The translations under genes were made by a program, and so were the position numbers. This document shows positions 51,459 to 59,991 of a DNA stretch of 64,000 nt, one piece after another. The notes under the pieces were generated by a model. That model worked only from the letters and a program-made list of their open reading frames with translations. It was not told the origin of the DNA and did no database searches. The stretch's first letter is position 1; every line of letters starts with the position of its first letter. Location: assembly GCA_900110395.1 (NCBI GenBank), contig FODP01000007.1, positions 62,001 to 126,000 of the forward strand. Direction: 5' to 3'. Source of the stretch: Rhodospirillales bacterium URHD0017 (GTDB lineage: Bacteria; Pseudomonadota; Alphaproteobacteria; Reyranellales; Reyranellaceae).

Positions 51459-54400
51459 TGCGTTTTTCCCATTTCTTCATCGACCGGCCGATCTTCGCCT
51501 CGGTCCTGTCGATCATCATCCTGATCGTGGGCGGCATCGCCCAGTTCGGCCTGCCGGTCGCGGAATATCCCGAGATCGCCCCGCCCACGGTCAACGTCAC
51601 CGCGACCTACCCCGGCGCCTCGGCCGAGGTGATCGCCCAGACGGTCGCCACGCCGCTCGAGATCGAGATCAACGGCGTCGACGACATGCTCTACATCAAC
51701 TCGCAGTCGACCGGTGACGGGCGGCTGTCGATCAACGTCGTGTTCAAGCCCGGCACCAACATCGACCAGGCGCAGGTCAACGTGCAGAACCGCGTCGCCG
51801 TCGCCCAGCCGCGCCTGCCCGAAGACGTGCAGCGGCTCGGCATCGTCGTGCGCAAGGCCTCGCCCGACCTGATGATGGTCGTGCACATGACGTCGCCCGA
51901 CGGCAGCCGCGACCAGCAGTACATCTCGAACTACGCCACGCTCTACGTGAAGGACGTGCTGGGCCGCATCGACGGCGTCGGCAACGTGCTGGTGTTCGGC
52001 GCGCGCGACTATTCCATGCGCGTCTGGCTCGATCCCGCCCGTGTCGCCGCCCGCAACCTGACGGCCGGCGAAGTGATGCTGGCGATGCGCGCGGCCAACC
52101 TGCAGGTCGCCGCCGGCGCCATCAACCAGGCGCCGGCCGTGTCGCCGGGCGCCTTCACGCTCTCGGTACAGACCCTGGGCCGGCTCACGGCGCCCGAGGA
52201 GTTCGGCAACATCGTGCTGCGCGCCGAGCCCGACGGCTCGGTGACGCGCCTGCGTGACGTCGCCCGCATCGAACTGGGCGCGCAGGACTACACGCTGAAC
52301 GCCTATCTCGACAACAAGAACGCCACCGCGCTCGGCATCTTCCAGCGCCCCGGCTCCAACGCCATCGCCACCTCGAACCAGATCAAGGCGACGATGGAGC
52401 GGCTGAAGAAGGACTTCCCGACCGGGCTGGACTATTCGGTGGTCTATAACCCGACTGAGTTCATCCAGGCCTCGGTCGACGCGGTGATCGAGACGCTGTT
52501 CGAGGCGCTGCTGCTGGTCGTGATCGTGGTGATCGTGTTCCTGCAGACCTGGCGGGCGGCGATCATCCCCCTGCTTGCCATCCCGGTGTCGCTGATCGGC
52601 TCGTTTGCGGTGATGGCCGCGGTCGGCGTGTCGTTCAACACCCTGTCGCTGTTCGGCCTGGTGCTGGCGATCGGCATCGTCGTCGACGACGCCATCGTCG
52701 TGGTCGAGAACGTCGAGCGCTACCTGACCCAAGGCATGTCGCCCAAGGCGGCGGCGCACAAGACCATGGACGAGGTCGGCGGTGCGCTGATCGCGATCTC
52801 CCTGGTGCTGATCGCGGTGTTCCTGCCGACCGCCTTCATCACCGGCCTGCAGGGCACCTTCTACAAGCAGTTCGCCATCACCATCGCCGCCTCGACGGCG
52901 ATCTCCGCCTTCGTTTCGCTGACCCTGTCGCCCGCCATGGCGGCGCTGCTGCTCAAGAGCCACGCGCTGTCGCATGTCGAGAAGCCCAGGCCCTCGCTGC
53001 TCGACCGGCTGATGTGGCCGATCAACACGTTCTTCCGGTTGTTCAACCGCGGCTTCGAAGGACTGTCGAACTTCTATGGCCGGGCCACGGCGCGGCTGAT
53101 CCGCTGGACGACCATCGTGCTGGTCATCTACGCGGGCCTGCTGGTGCTGACCGGCAACATCCTGGTCAACACGCCGACCGGCCTGGTGCCGCAGCTCGAC
53201 CGCTCCTACCTGATCGCCGCCATGCAGCTTCCGGCCGGCTCGACGCTCGAGCGCGCCGACCGCTTGGTGAAGCAGGCGTCGGAGATGATCATGGCGACGC
53301 CCGGCGTCGAGCATGCCGTGTCCTTCGTCGGCTTCGACGGCGCCACCTTCACCAACGCGCCCAACACCGGCGTGATCTTCGTCACCCTGAAGCCCTTCGA
53401 GCAGCGTCGCGACCTGCCGATGTCCAAGATCCTGGGCGACTTGCGCGGCAAGATGTTCTCCTTGCGCGAGGCTTTCGTGTTCGTGCTCGAGCCGCCCTCG
53501 GTGCCGGGCATCGGCACCGGCGGCGGCCTCAAGGGCTATGTGCAGGATCGCGCCGCCCGCGGGCTGCCGGCGCTCGAGGGCGCCACCTGGGCGCTGGCCG
53601 GCGCGGCCGGCCAGACGCCGGGCCTCACCCAGGCCTTCACGCTCTTCAGCACGCGTACGCCGCAGATCTGGGCCGAGATCGACCGCACCAAGGCCGAGCA
53701 GCTCGGCGTGCCGATCGCGCGGGTGTTCGAGACGCTGTCGGTCTACATGGGCTCGGGCTACGTCAACGACTTCAACATCCTTGGTCGCACCTATCGCGTG
53801 ACGGCGCAGGCCGACGATCCCTATCGCCTGACCGTGCGCGACGTCGGCAACCTGAAGACCCGCTCGGCCAGCGGCGAGATGGTGCCGATCGGCTCGGTCG
53901 CCACCTTCTCCGACACGACCGGTCCCTATCGCGTGGCCCGCTACAATCTCTATCCCGCGGCCGAGATGCAGGTCGCCCTGAAGCCCGGCTTCTCGTCGGG
54001 CCAGGGCATCCGCGCCATCGAGGGCCTGTCCGAGAAGGTGCTGCCCTCGGGCTTCGGCTTCGAATGGACCGAGATCGCCCTGCAGGAGAAGCTTGCGGGC
54101 GACACCGCGGTCCTCGCCTTCGGCCTCGCCGTGATCTTCGTGTTCCTGCTGCTGGCGGCGCTCTATGAGAGCTGGTTGCTGCCGCTCGCCGTCATCCTGA
54201 TCGTGCCGATGTGCGTGCTGGCGGCGATGGCGGGCGTCGTCCTGCGCGGCCTCGACCGCAACATCCTGGTCGAGATCGGCCTGGTGGTGCTGGTGGGCCT
54301 CGCGGCCAAGAACGCGATCCTGATCGTGGAGTTCGCCAAGCAGGCGCACGAGGCCGGCATGAACCGCTTCGACGCCGCCATCAGCGCCGCCAAGACGCGG

Positions 54401-54655
54401 CTGCGGCCCATCCTCATGACCTCGCTTGCCTTCATCCTGGGCGTGGTGCCGCTGGTCGTGAGCTTCGGCGCCGGTGCGGAGATGCGCCAGGCGCTGGGCA
54501 CGGCGGTGTTCTTCGGCATGCTGGGCGTCACCGTCTTCGGCCTGGCGTTCACCCCGGTGTTCTATGTCGTGAGCACCGGCCTCTCCGAGCTGCGCTTCAG
54601 GTGGCGCAAGCCCGAGGTGCCGCCCGAGCCGACGTTCAAGCCGGACCAGATCTGA
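51458..54655 (+). CDS. RND efflux pump inner-membrane permease (HAE1/AcrB type)
   Basis: The 1065-residue product starts with the canonical MRFSHFFIDRPIFASVLSII. Twelve transmembrane helices and two large periplasmic loops are present. The proton-relay aspartates are visible in GLVLAIGIVVDDAIVVVENVE (D410, D411), and the TM10 region carries VLVGLAAKNAILIVEFAKQ with its lysine. It exports hydrophobic drugs or toxic compounds with proton import. The adaptor is encoded upstream; no TolC-like gene is in the window. The start codon is fixed by homology rather than by a ribosome-binding site, because the upstream bases are repeat sequence. Confidence 0.96.
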   Translation: MRFSHFFIDRPIFASVLSIIILIVGGIAQFGLPVAEYPEIAPPTVNVTATYPGASAEVIAQTVATPLEIEINGVDDMLYINSQSTGDGRLSINVVFKPGTNIDQAQVNVQNRVAVAQPRLPEDVQRLGIVVRKASPDLMMVVHMTSPDGSRDQQYISNYATLYVKDVLGRIDGVGNVLVFGARDYSMRVWLDPARVAARNLTAGEVMLAMRAANLQVAAGAINQAPAVSPGAFTLSVQTLGRLTAPEEFGNIVLRAEPDGSVTRLRDVARIELGAQDYTLNAYLDNKNATALGIFQRPGSNAIATSNQIKATMERLKKDFPTGLDYSVVYNPTEFIQASVDAVIETLFEALLLVVIVVIVFLQTWRAAIIPLLAIPVSLIGSFAVMAAVGVSFNTLSLFGLVLAIGIVVDDAIVVVENVERYLTQGMSPKAAAHKTMDEVGGALIAISLVLIAVFLPTAFITGLQGTFYKQFAITIAASTAISAFVSLTLSPAMAALLLKSHALSHVEKPRPSLLDRLMWPINTFFRLFNRGFEGLSNFYGRATARLIRWTTIVLVIYAGLLVLTGNILVNTPTGLVPQLDRSYLIAAMQLPAGSTLERADRLVKQASEMIMATPGVEHAVSFVGFDGATFTNAPNTGVIFVTLKPFEQRRDLPMSKILGDLRGKMFSLREAFVFVLEPPSVPGIGTGGGLKGYVQDRAARGLPALEGATWALAGAAGQTPGLTQAFTLFSTRTPQIWAEIDRTKAEQLGVPIARVFETLSVYMGSGYVNDFNILGRTYRVTAQADDPYRLTVRDVGNLKTRSASGEMVPIGSVATFSDTTGPYRVARYNLYPAAEMQVALKPGFSSGQGIRAIEGLSEKVLPSGFGFEWTEIALQEKLAGDTAVLAFGLAVIFVFLLLAALYESWLLPLAVILIVPMCVLAAMAGVVLRGLDRNILVEIGLVVLVGLAAKNAILIVEFAKQAHEAGMNRFDAAISAAKTRLRPILMTSLAFILGVVPLVVSFGAGAEMRQALGTAVFFGMLGVTVFGLAFTPVFYVVSTGLSELRFRWRKPEVPPEPTFKPDQI

Positions 54656-54665
54656 AGGAGCTGCC

Positions 54666-55523
54666 ATGACGTCCCATCCCGCTCTCGCTGCCGGTCGCGT
54701 CGCTGTCGTCACGGGGGCCGCGAGCGGGATCGGCCTGGCTGCGGCGCGCCGCTTCGCGTCGATGGGCCTGAAAGTCTGCCTGGCCGATCTGTCGGCCGAG
54801 GCACTCGATCGGGCCGCCGGCGAGGTGGCAGCCGCCGCTCCGGCCGGACGCGCCAACGTCATCGCCGTGCCGACCGATGTCAGCAAGCTCGAGAGCGTGC
54901 AGGCCCTGAAGGACAAGGCCTACGCGGCGTTCGGCGAAGTCGCCGTGCTGATGAACAACGCCGGCACCGCGCCGGGCGGCGGGCCATGGGATCATTACGA
55001 GCGCTGGCAGCGTGTGCTCGGCGTCAACCTGTGGGGCGTGATCAACGGGGTGCAGACTTTCAGCCCGGCCATGCTGGCGCAGAAGACGGCAGGCGCCATC
55101 ATCAACACCGGCTCCAAGCAGGGCATCACCTGCCCGCCCGGCGACACCGCCTACAACGTCAGCAAGGCCGGCGTGAAGGTGCTGACCGAGGCGCTGGCGC
55201 ACAGCCTGCGCAACGAAGAGGGCAGCCGCATCTCGGCGCATCTGCTGGTCCCGGGCTCGACCTTCACCGGCATGACGGCGCGCGGCCGCAGCGAGAAGCC
55301 GGCCGGCGCCTGGACGCCCGACCAGGTCGTCGACATGCTGATCGAGAGCATGGGCAAGGGCTCCTTCTACATCATCTGCCCCGACAATGAGGTCACGCGC
55401 GAGGTCGACAATCGCCGTATCCTGTGGGCCGCCCAGGACATCACCGAGGACCGGCCGCCGCTGTCGCGCTGGCATGCCGACTACAAGGACGCGTTCAACG
55501 CCTTTCTCACCGCGGAGAAGTGA
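54666..55523 (+). CDS. Short-chain dehydrogenase/reductase (classical SDR)
   Basis: The 285-residue product has AAGGAG before ATG 54666. The NAD(P) motif is VVTGAASGIGLAAARRF, NNAGTAPGG supplies the NNAG strand, and the catalytic Tyr-Lys is in TAYNVSKAG with the serine in NTGSKQG. D at CLADLSAEAL favours NAD over NADP. The C-terminal segment (AFLTAEK end) is longer than minimal SDRs. The substrate is unknown; it lies 10 bases after the RND pump and two bases before msrA, so it is probably co-transcribed. Confidence 0.9.
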   Translation: MTSHPALAAGRVAVVTGAASGIGLAAARRFASMGLKVCLADLSAEALDRAAGEVAAAAPAGRANVIAVPTDVSKLESVQALKDKAYAAFGEVAVLMNNAGTAPGGGPWDHYERWQRVLGVNLWGVINGVQTFSPAMLAQKTAGAIINTGSKQGITCPPGDTAYNVSKAGVKVLTEALAHSLRNEEGSRISAHLLVPGSTFTGMTARGRSEKPAGAWTPDQVVDMLIESMGKGSFYIICPDNEVTREVDNRRILWAAQDITEDRPPLSRWHADYKDAFNAFLTAEK

Positions 55524-55525
55524 CG

Positions 55526-56230
55526 ATGACCCGATGGTTTTCCCTCGCCCTGATCGGCGGCGCGCTCGCCGCGGCGGCGATCGGCATTGGCATCCTGCCG
55601 TCCTCGGCCGAAAGCGCCAAGGTTGTGCCCCCGCCTGCCGTCGATGCATCGGGCGGACAGTCGGCGCCGGCAGTCTTGGTCCTGGCGGGCGGCTGCTTCT
55701 GGGGCGTGCAGGGCGTGTTCCAGCATGTCGACGGTGTCACCAGCGCGGTGTCCGGCTATGCCGGCGGCGCCAAGGACACGGCGCAGTACGACAAGGTCAC
55801 CTCCGGCCGCACCGGCCACGCCGAGGCCGTGCGTATCACCTACGATCCGGGCAAGGTCAGTCTCGGTCGCTTGCTGCAAATCTATTTCTCGGTGGCGCAC
55901 GATCCCACGCAGCTCAATCGTCAGGGCCCCGACGTCGGCACCCAGTACCGGTCGACGATCTTCCCGACGAATGACGAGCAGGCGCGTTTGGCCAAGGCCT
56001 ATATCGAGCAGCTCGACCAGGCTCGCGTCTACGGCGCCAAGGTCGTGACCACGATCGAGCCCGGGCAGGCCTTCTATCCGGCCGAGGGCTATCACCAGGA
56101 CTACATGACGCTCCATCCGCGCCAGCCCTACATCGCCATGCACGACCTGCCGAAGGTCGACGCTCTCAAGCGGCTGTTCCCTCAGGCGTATCGCACCGAG
56201 CCGGCGCTGGTCTCCAAGACCGGCATGTGA
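55526..56230 (+). CDS. msrA: Exported peptide-methionine (S)-S-oxide reductase
   Basis: The 234-residue product has an N-terminal signal or anchor (FSLALIGGALAAAAIGIGILP) and then MsrA. The catalytic cysteine is C57 in LAGGCFWGVQ. SGYAGGAKDTAQYDKVTSGRTGHAEAV, VGTQYRSTIF and the YHQDYMTLHP segment complete the active site. It reduces methionine S-sulfoxide; export implies repair of oxidised periplasmic proteins. No MsrB domain is fused. The tail after residue ~200 (YIAMHDLPKVDALKRLFP) is usual in exported MsrA. Confidence 0.93.
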   Translation: MTRWFSLALIGGALAAAAIGIGILPSSAESAKVVPPPAVDASGGQSAPAVLVLAGGCFWGVQGVFQHVDGVTSAVSGYAGGAKDTAQYDKVTSGRTGHAEAVRITYDPGKVSLGRLLQIYFSVAHDPTQLNRQGPDVGTQYRSTIFPTNDEQARLAKAYIEQLDQARVYGAKVVTTIEPGQAFYPAEGYHQDYMTLHPRQPYIAMHDLPKVDALKRLFPQAYRTEPALVSKTGM

Positions 56231-56235
56231 GCCGA

Positions 56236-57459
56236 TCAGGCCGTCGCCGGCCGCGGTGGCGGACGCAACAGGGCGAAGCTCACCTGGACGATGCCGGCGG
56301 TGAGCCCAAGCGCCACGCCGAACCGCCACGCCAGGTCGTAGGACCCGAATCGCTCGTAGATCAGCCCGCCGCCGAAGGCGCCCAGGAAGCTGCCGAGCTG
56401 GTGGCTCATGAAGGCGACGCCCTGGATCATCGCCTGCCAGCGCAGGCCGAACATCTCGGCCACCGAACCCGCGACCAGCGGACCGACACCCAACCACAGG
56501 AAGCCCATGGCCGAGGCGAAGACGAGCGTGCCGAGCGGTGTCGGCGGCAGCACGAAATACCAGCCGACCACCAGCGAGCGGGCGATGTAGATGCCGCCCA
56601 GAAGGCCGAGCTTGGACCAGCGGCCGCCGGCCCAGCCGAAGAAAAGTCCGCCGAACACGTTGAACAGGCCGATCGCCGCCAGCGCCTGGGCGCTGAGAGC
56701 GGGATCCATGCCGCAGATCGCGAGATAGGCCGGCAGATGGGTGGCGATGAACAGGAGCTGCATGCCGCAGACGAAGTAGGCGGCGGTCATCACCAGGAAG
56801 GACGGGCTTTTGAAGGCGAGCCTCAACGCGTCCTTGGCCGAGTCTTGCCGAAGTCCGGTGGAACCGGCCGGCAGCGGCAGGTGATCGACGCGGCCGGCGA
56901 TCCAGGCCGCCGGCAGCATGCCGAGCGCCAGCACCAGGAAGCCCAGCACGCCGGCGCGCCAGCCGAAGTCGATGGCGAGCCACTGCCCGAGCGGCGCGGA
57001 GAGCAATGCGCCCAGCGAGCCCGAAGCGGTGATGGCGCCCAGCACCAGGCTGCGCGAGCCGCTGGGCACGGCGCGCGACCCGACGGCGAGCGCGATGGCC
57101 GAGGCGGTGCAGGCGAGCGCCACGCCGATCAGCACACCGGCGCCCAGCATCACGCCCACCATGCCGTCCGCCAGGGCGAACAGGAGCATGCCGGCGAGGT
57201 AGAGGACGCTACCCACCAGCATCACCGGGCGGAAACCGACGCGAACGGCGAGCGCGCCGGCGACCGGCTGCAGGAACCCCCAGGCCAGGTTCTGCACCGA
57301 CATGGCGAGCGCGAAATCGGAGACGCTGACGGCGATGTCGCGGGTGAGCGGCGGCATGATCAGGCCGAAGCTCTGGCGAATGCCCATGGCCAGGCTCAGC
57401 ATGGTCGCCGCGCCGAGCAGGATCGGCAGGGTCGGACGCAGCTCTTTCAGGAGGCTCAT
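56236..57459 (-). CDS. Major facilitator superfamily transporter
   Basis: The 407-residue product has 12 transmembrane helices in two halves, with a central cytoplasmic loop (HLPLPAGSTGLRQDSAKDALRLAFKS). An N-terminal IRQSFGLIMPPL segment and the MFS-type LAVRVGFRPVMLVGSVLYLAG between helices 2 and 3 fit the YnfM/YbfB or NreB-like region of the superfamily. The substrate cannot be read. It is divergent from a TetR regulator, and two copies of a TetR-type operator lie between them, so it is likely an inducible exporter. Confidence 0.9.
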   Translation of the reverse strand: MSLLKELRPTLPILLGAATMLSLAMGIRQSFGLIMPPLTRDIAVSVSDFALAMSVQNLAWGFLQPVAGALAVRVGFRPVMLVGSVLYLAGMLLFALADGMVGVMLGAGVLIGVALACTASAIALAVGSRAVPSGSRSLVLGAITASGSLGALLSAPLGQWLAIDFGWRAGVLGFLVLALGMLPAAWIAGRVDHLPLPAGSTGLRQDSAKDALRLAFKSPSFLVMTAAYFVCGMQLLFIATHLPAYLAICGMDPALSAQALAAIGLFNVFGGLFFGWAGGRWSKLGLLGGIYIARSLVVGWYFVLPPTPLGTLVFASAMGFLWLGVGPLVAGSVAEMFGLRWQAMIQGVAFMSHQLGSFLGAFGGGLIYERFGSYDLAWRFGVALGLTAGIVQVSFALLRPPPRPATA

Positions 57460-57475
57460 GGGGTTCGCCCTTGAT

Positions 57476-57491
57476 TACACAGGTCTGTGTA
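57476..57491. promoter_or_regulatory. TetR operator, copy 1 (MFS side)
   Basis: TACACAGGTCTGTGTA is a 7-bp dyad around GT, 16 bases upstream of the MFS start. It is nearly identical to the copy at 57527-57542. Confidence 0.75.
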
Positions 57492-57526
57492 CCTTAGGCT
57501 CGGCAGACGGGCGGTCAACCAAAAAG

Positions 57527-57542
57527 TAAACAGGTCTGTGTA
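57527..57542. promoter_or_regulatory. TetR operator, copy 2 (tetR side)
   Basis: TAAACAGGTCTGTGTA matches copy 1 at 15 of 16 bases and ends four bases before the tetR ATG, where binding would block ribosome access and transcription. It is spaced about five helical turns from copy 1. Confidence 0.75.
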
Positions 57543-57546
57543 GCCA

Positions 57547-58152
57547 ATGCCCAAATCCGACGCTCGGGCCGAAACACGTTCGAACGAGATGCGTGAGCGC
57601 ATCCTCGAGACGGCCGACCGGCTGTTCTACGGCCAGGGCATCCGCGCGGTCGGCGTCGATACCGTTGCGGCCGAGATCGGCATCAGCAAGCGCACGCTCT
57701 ACAATTACTTCCCGTCGAAGGACGAGCTGATCGTGGCCTACCTGTCGCGGCGGCTGAGACCCACGCCCGTGTCCGACCTGCCGCCGCTGCAGCAGATTCT
57801 AGGCAACTTCGAGCGCCTCGAGCGCACCTTTGCCAGCGGCGTGTTCCGCGGCTGTCCGTTCGTCAATGCGGTGGCCGAGCTCAAGGAGCCGGCGCATGCC
57901 GCGAACAAGATCGCGCTCGCCTTCAAGGAGCAGCGCCGATTGTGGTTTCGCGACCTGCTGGCGCGGCTTGAGGTCGACGATCCCGACACGCTGGCCATGC
58001 AGCTGCAGATCCTGGCCGACGGTGCGATCGCGACCGCCTTGGTGCGGGGCGATCCCAAGGTCGCCCGCACGGCAGGCGAGGCCGCGCGGGTCCTGCTCAA
58101 GGCCGCCGGCGTCAGGCTGCCGGCGACTGCGCCCCGGAGCGCTCGCCGTTAA
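57547..58152 (+). CDS. TetR/AcrR-family transcriptional regulator
   Basis: The 201-residue product has an N-terminal helix-turn-helix (ERILETADRLFYGQGIRAVGVDTVAAEIGISKRTLYNYFPSKDELIVAYL) typical of TetR and a C-terminal ligand domain (GCPFVNAVAELKEP, ADGAIATALVRGD). The GCPF cysteine could be a ligand or redox contact; this is only an observation. It should repress itself and the divergent MFS gene through the paired dyads. Its stop codon shares bases with the stop of a convergent small gene within GTTAAC. Confidence 0.92.
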   Translation: MPKSDARAETRSNEMRERILETADRLFYGQGIRAVGVDTVAAEIGISKRTLYNYFPSKDELIVAYLSRRLRPTPVSDLPPLQQILGNFERLERTFASGVFRGCPFVNAVAELKEPAHAANKIALAFKEQRRLWFRDLLARLEVDDPDTLAMQLQILADGAIATALVRGDPKVARTAGEAARVLLKAAGVRLPATAPRSARR

Positions 58153-58280
58153 CGGGCGGCGCGGGAAACCAGGCGGGCGATCTCACGCACCAGGCCGGCG
58201 ACGACGGCGCCGCGCATGCGATGGGCGCGCTGGGCATAGACCTGGCGTTCGGTATGGCTGGGATAAGAGATCGAGAACAT
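58149..58280 (-). CDS. 43-residue basic small protein
   Basis: A 44-codon frame has a strong ribosome-binding site (GGAGGG, five bases before ATG 58280). The product starts MFSISYPSHTERQVYAQRAHR and ends in a basic amphipathic helix (GLVREIARLVSRAAR), with nine arginines in 43 residues. It is too short for most gene finders. It is divergent from the LysR gene across 100 bases that hold a T-N11-A dyad, so it could be a LysR target. It resembles small DUF1127-like proteins in size and charge but lacks their core motif. No function can be assigned. Confidence 0.6.
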   Translation of the reverse strand: MFSISYPSHTERQVYAQRAHRMRGAVVAGLVREIARLVSRAAR

Positions 58281-58355
58281 GGAACCCTCCAAGAGTTGGA
58301 AGTTACTTAATTCCGTTCTCGATAGAGATTAATCCCGTCTGTTTGACTATCACTC

Positions 58356-58370
58356 GTGAATATCGTTCAC
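58356..58370. promoter_or_regulatory. LysR-type box (T-N11-A dyad)
   Basis: GTGAATATCGTTCAC has 5-bp perfect arms and fits T-N11-A. It lies 10 bases before the LysR ATG and about 75 bases from the divergent small-protein start. The surrounding 58281-58380 is AT-rich, as expected for a promoter region. Confidence 0.6.
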
Positions 58371-58380
58371 TAATTGCGTA

Positions 58381-59286
58381 ATGATCGATCATGCCAGCGA
58401 GATGGCCGCCTTCGTGCGAGTCGTCGATTCCAATGGCTTTTCCGCCGCCGCGCCGGTGCTGGGCCTGAGTCCGTCGGCGGTCAGCAAGCTCGTCACCCGG
58501 CTGGAGACGCGGCTCGGCGTGCGGCTGCTGCAGCGCACGACCCGCGCGCTGCACCTCACCCAGGAGGGCGAGGTCTTCTATGCCGCCGCCAAGCGCATCG
58601 TCGGCGAGATCGAGGCGCTGGAGAACCAGATCGTGGGCGAGAGCGGCACGCCGAGCGGCGTGCTGCGGGTGACGACCTCGCTCGCCTTCGCCACCCACCA
58701 GCTCGCGCCGGTGCTGTCCGAGTTTTTGGCCCGCTATCCCCTGGTGCAGTTCGAGCTGCTGCCGACCGACCGCGTCATCGACATGGTCGACGAGGGCATC
58801 GACGTCGCCCTGCGCATCGGGCGGCTGGCCGACACCAGCTTCATGGCGCGCAAGATCGGCGAGGACAAACGCCTGATCTGCGCGGCGCCCTCCTACCTGG
58901 CACGCCACGGTACGCCGCAGCGGCCCGAGGACCTGCGCCGGCACAGTTGCATCGTGTCGCGCGACAATGCCTATCTCAACCGCTGGTCCTTCAAGGTCGA
59001 CGGCGAGATCGTCGAGATCGACGTGCGCGGCCGGGTCGCCGTCAGCGAGGGCGAGGCGCAGATGCAGCTCGCCCTGCAGGGCATCGGCATCGTGCGGCTC
59101 ACCCGGCTCACCCTCACCCAGGCGATCCGTGACGGGACGCTGGTGCCGTTGCTCGGCGCCTTTTCGGCCGAGGAGGCCGTTTCCATCCACGCCGTCTATC
59201 CCCACCGACGCCATCTCGCGCCCAAGGTGCCGGCGTTCGTCAATTTCCTGATCGAGAAGTTCACGCCGCCGCCCTGGGAGATTTGA
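58381..59286 (+). CDS. LysR-family transcriptional regulator
   Basis: The 301-residue product has an N-terminal winged helix-turn-helix (MAAFVRVVDSNGFSAAAPVLGLSPSAVSKLVTRLETRLGVRLLQRTTRALHLT), a linker helix, and an effector-binding domain of two Rossmann-like lobes (VLRVTTSLAFATHQLAPVLSEFLARYPLVQFEL, IDVALRIGRL, LALQGIGIVRL). It belongs to the branch with a C-terminal HRRHLAPKVPAFVNFL segment (CrgA/AaeR-like). The effector is unknown. A T-N11-A dyad lies before its start, and a small basic protein is encoded on the other side. Confidence 0.92.
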   Translation: MIDHASEMAAFVRVVDSNGFSAAAPVLGLSPSAVSKLVTRLETRLGVRLLQRTTRALHLTQEGEVFYAAAKRIVGEIEALENQIVGESGTPSGVLRVTTSLAFATHQLAPVLSEFLARYPLVQFELLPTDRVIDMVDEGIDVALRIGRLADTSFMARKIGEDKRLICAAPSYLARHGTPQRPEDLRRHSCIVSRDNAYLNRWSFKVDGEIVEIDVRGRVAVSEGEAQMQLALQGIGIVRLTRLTLTQAIRDGTLVPLLGAFSAEEAVSIHAVYPHRRHLAPKVPAFVNFLIEKFTPPPWEI

Positions 59287-59308
59287 TGGGGGGAGATATG
59301 ATAGCGGC

Positions 59309-59554
59309 ATGACGCTCAATCTCAGCCAGATCAGTCAGATCGAGTTCGCCGACGTCGACCGCTCCGAGGCCTTCTATGAACAGGTGATCGGGCTGCGCAA
59401 CTCACGAAGCGTGGCGCGGCTTTCGCGTCCAAGCCGCATCTCATCGCCAGGATGGGACGACCACGATCTCTGGATGGCCTTCTTCAACGTTCCCGACGGC
59501 CACACGCTGGCGCCGATGCAGGAAGCGCCCAAGGGATACACGCCGCCGACATGA
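59309..59554 (+). pseudogene. Internally deleted VOC/glyoxalase-family gene
   Basis: The N-terminus MTLNLSQISQIEFADVDRSEAFYEQVIGLR and the C-terminus DDHDLWMAFFNVPDGHTLAPMQEAPKGY are those of VOC metalloproteins, but the middle is missing. A typical member is ~125 residues; this frame has 81. Between them, an AAFASKPHLIARM-like segment appears in another frame, so at least one frameshift plus an internal deletion of about 40 codons occurred. The first metal/substrate half is lost, so no activity is expected. Confidence 0.75.
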
Positions 59555-59598
59555 TGCTAGGATCGGCCGCGCCGAAACATGAAAGTCGAGGAGGGGAT

Positions 59599-59973
59599 AT
59601 GGATCGCGACACGGACCTTTTTGTGCAGGCCTTCTGGGTCAAGTGCCGCGACGTCATCCGACCCGAGCTCGACCGCGCCGTCGACGACCTGAAGGGCGCC
59701 GGCCACGACGCCAGCGTGTCGACCCAGGAATATTCACCCGTCGCCGACCAGCTGCCCGACATCGGCCCCGTGCTCACGCTCACCGTGCATCCCAAGGGCG
59801 CGCCGGAGGGCCGCGCGCTGCAGTTCCATGGCGACGTCGCCAAGGGCAACCTGGAAGTCATCGGAGCGGGCGCCAAGGCGGCGCATCGTTACGAGCTCGC
59901 CGCTGTCGACGAGGTCGTGACCAAGCGCGAGATCGCCGACTGGCTGGCCGTGGCGCTCAACCATCATCCCTGA
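59599..59973 (+). CDS. Conserved-looking soluble protein of unknown function
   Basis: The 124-residue product starts at ATG 59599 with a strong GAGGAGGGG upstream. It is mixed alpha/beta (VQAFWVKCRDVIRPELDRAVDDLKGAGHDASVSTQEY; PVLTLTVHPKGAPEGRALQFHGDVAKGNLEVIGAG) with no signal or membrane segment. The layout suggests a small ligand-binding or enzyme subunit, but I recognise no family. An NTF2-like gene follows 18 bases downstream, probably in the same transcript. Confidence 0.7.
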   Translation: MDRDTDLFVQAFWVKCRDVIRPELDRAVDDLKGAGHDASVSTQEYSPVADQLPDIGPVLTLTVHPKGAPEGRALQFHGDVAKGNLEVIGAGAKAAHRYELAAVDEVVTKREIADWLAVALNHHP

Positions 59974-59991
59974 TCGCTCGGAGAAAGAGCC

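Noticed and set aside
51428-54916. Antisense open frame of about 1160 codons across the RND pump
   Set aside because: Composition is dominated by R, H, D and Q, typical of antisense frames in GC-rich genes; the plus-strand pump is certain.
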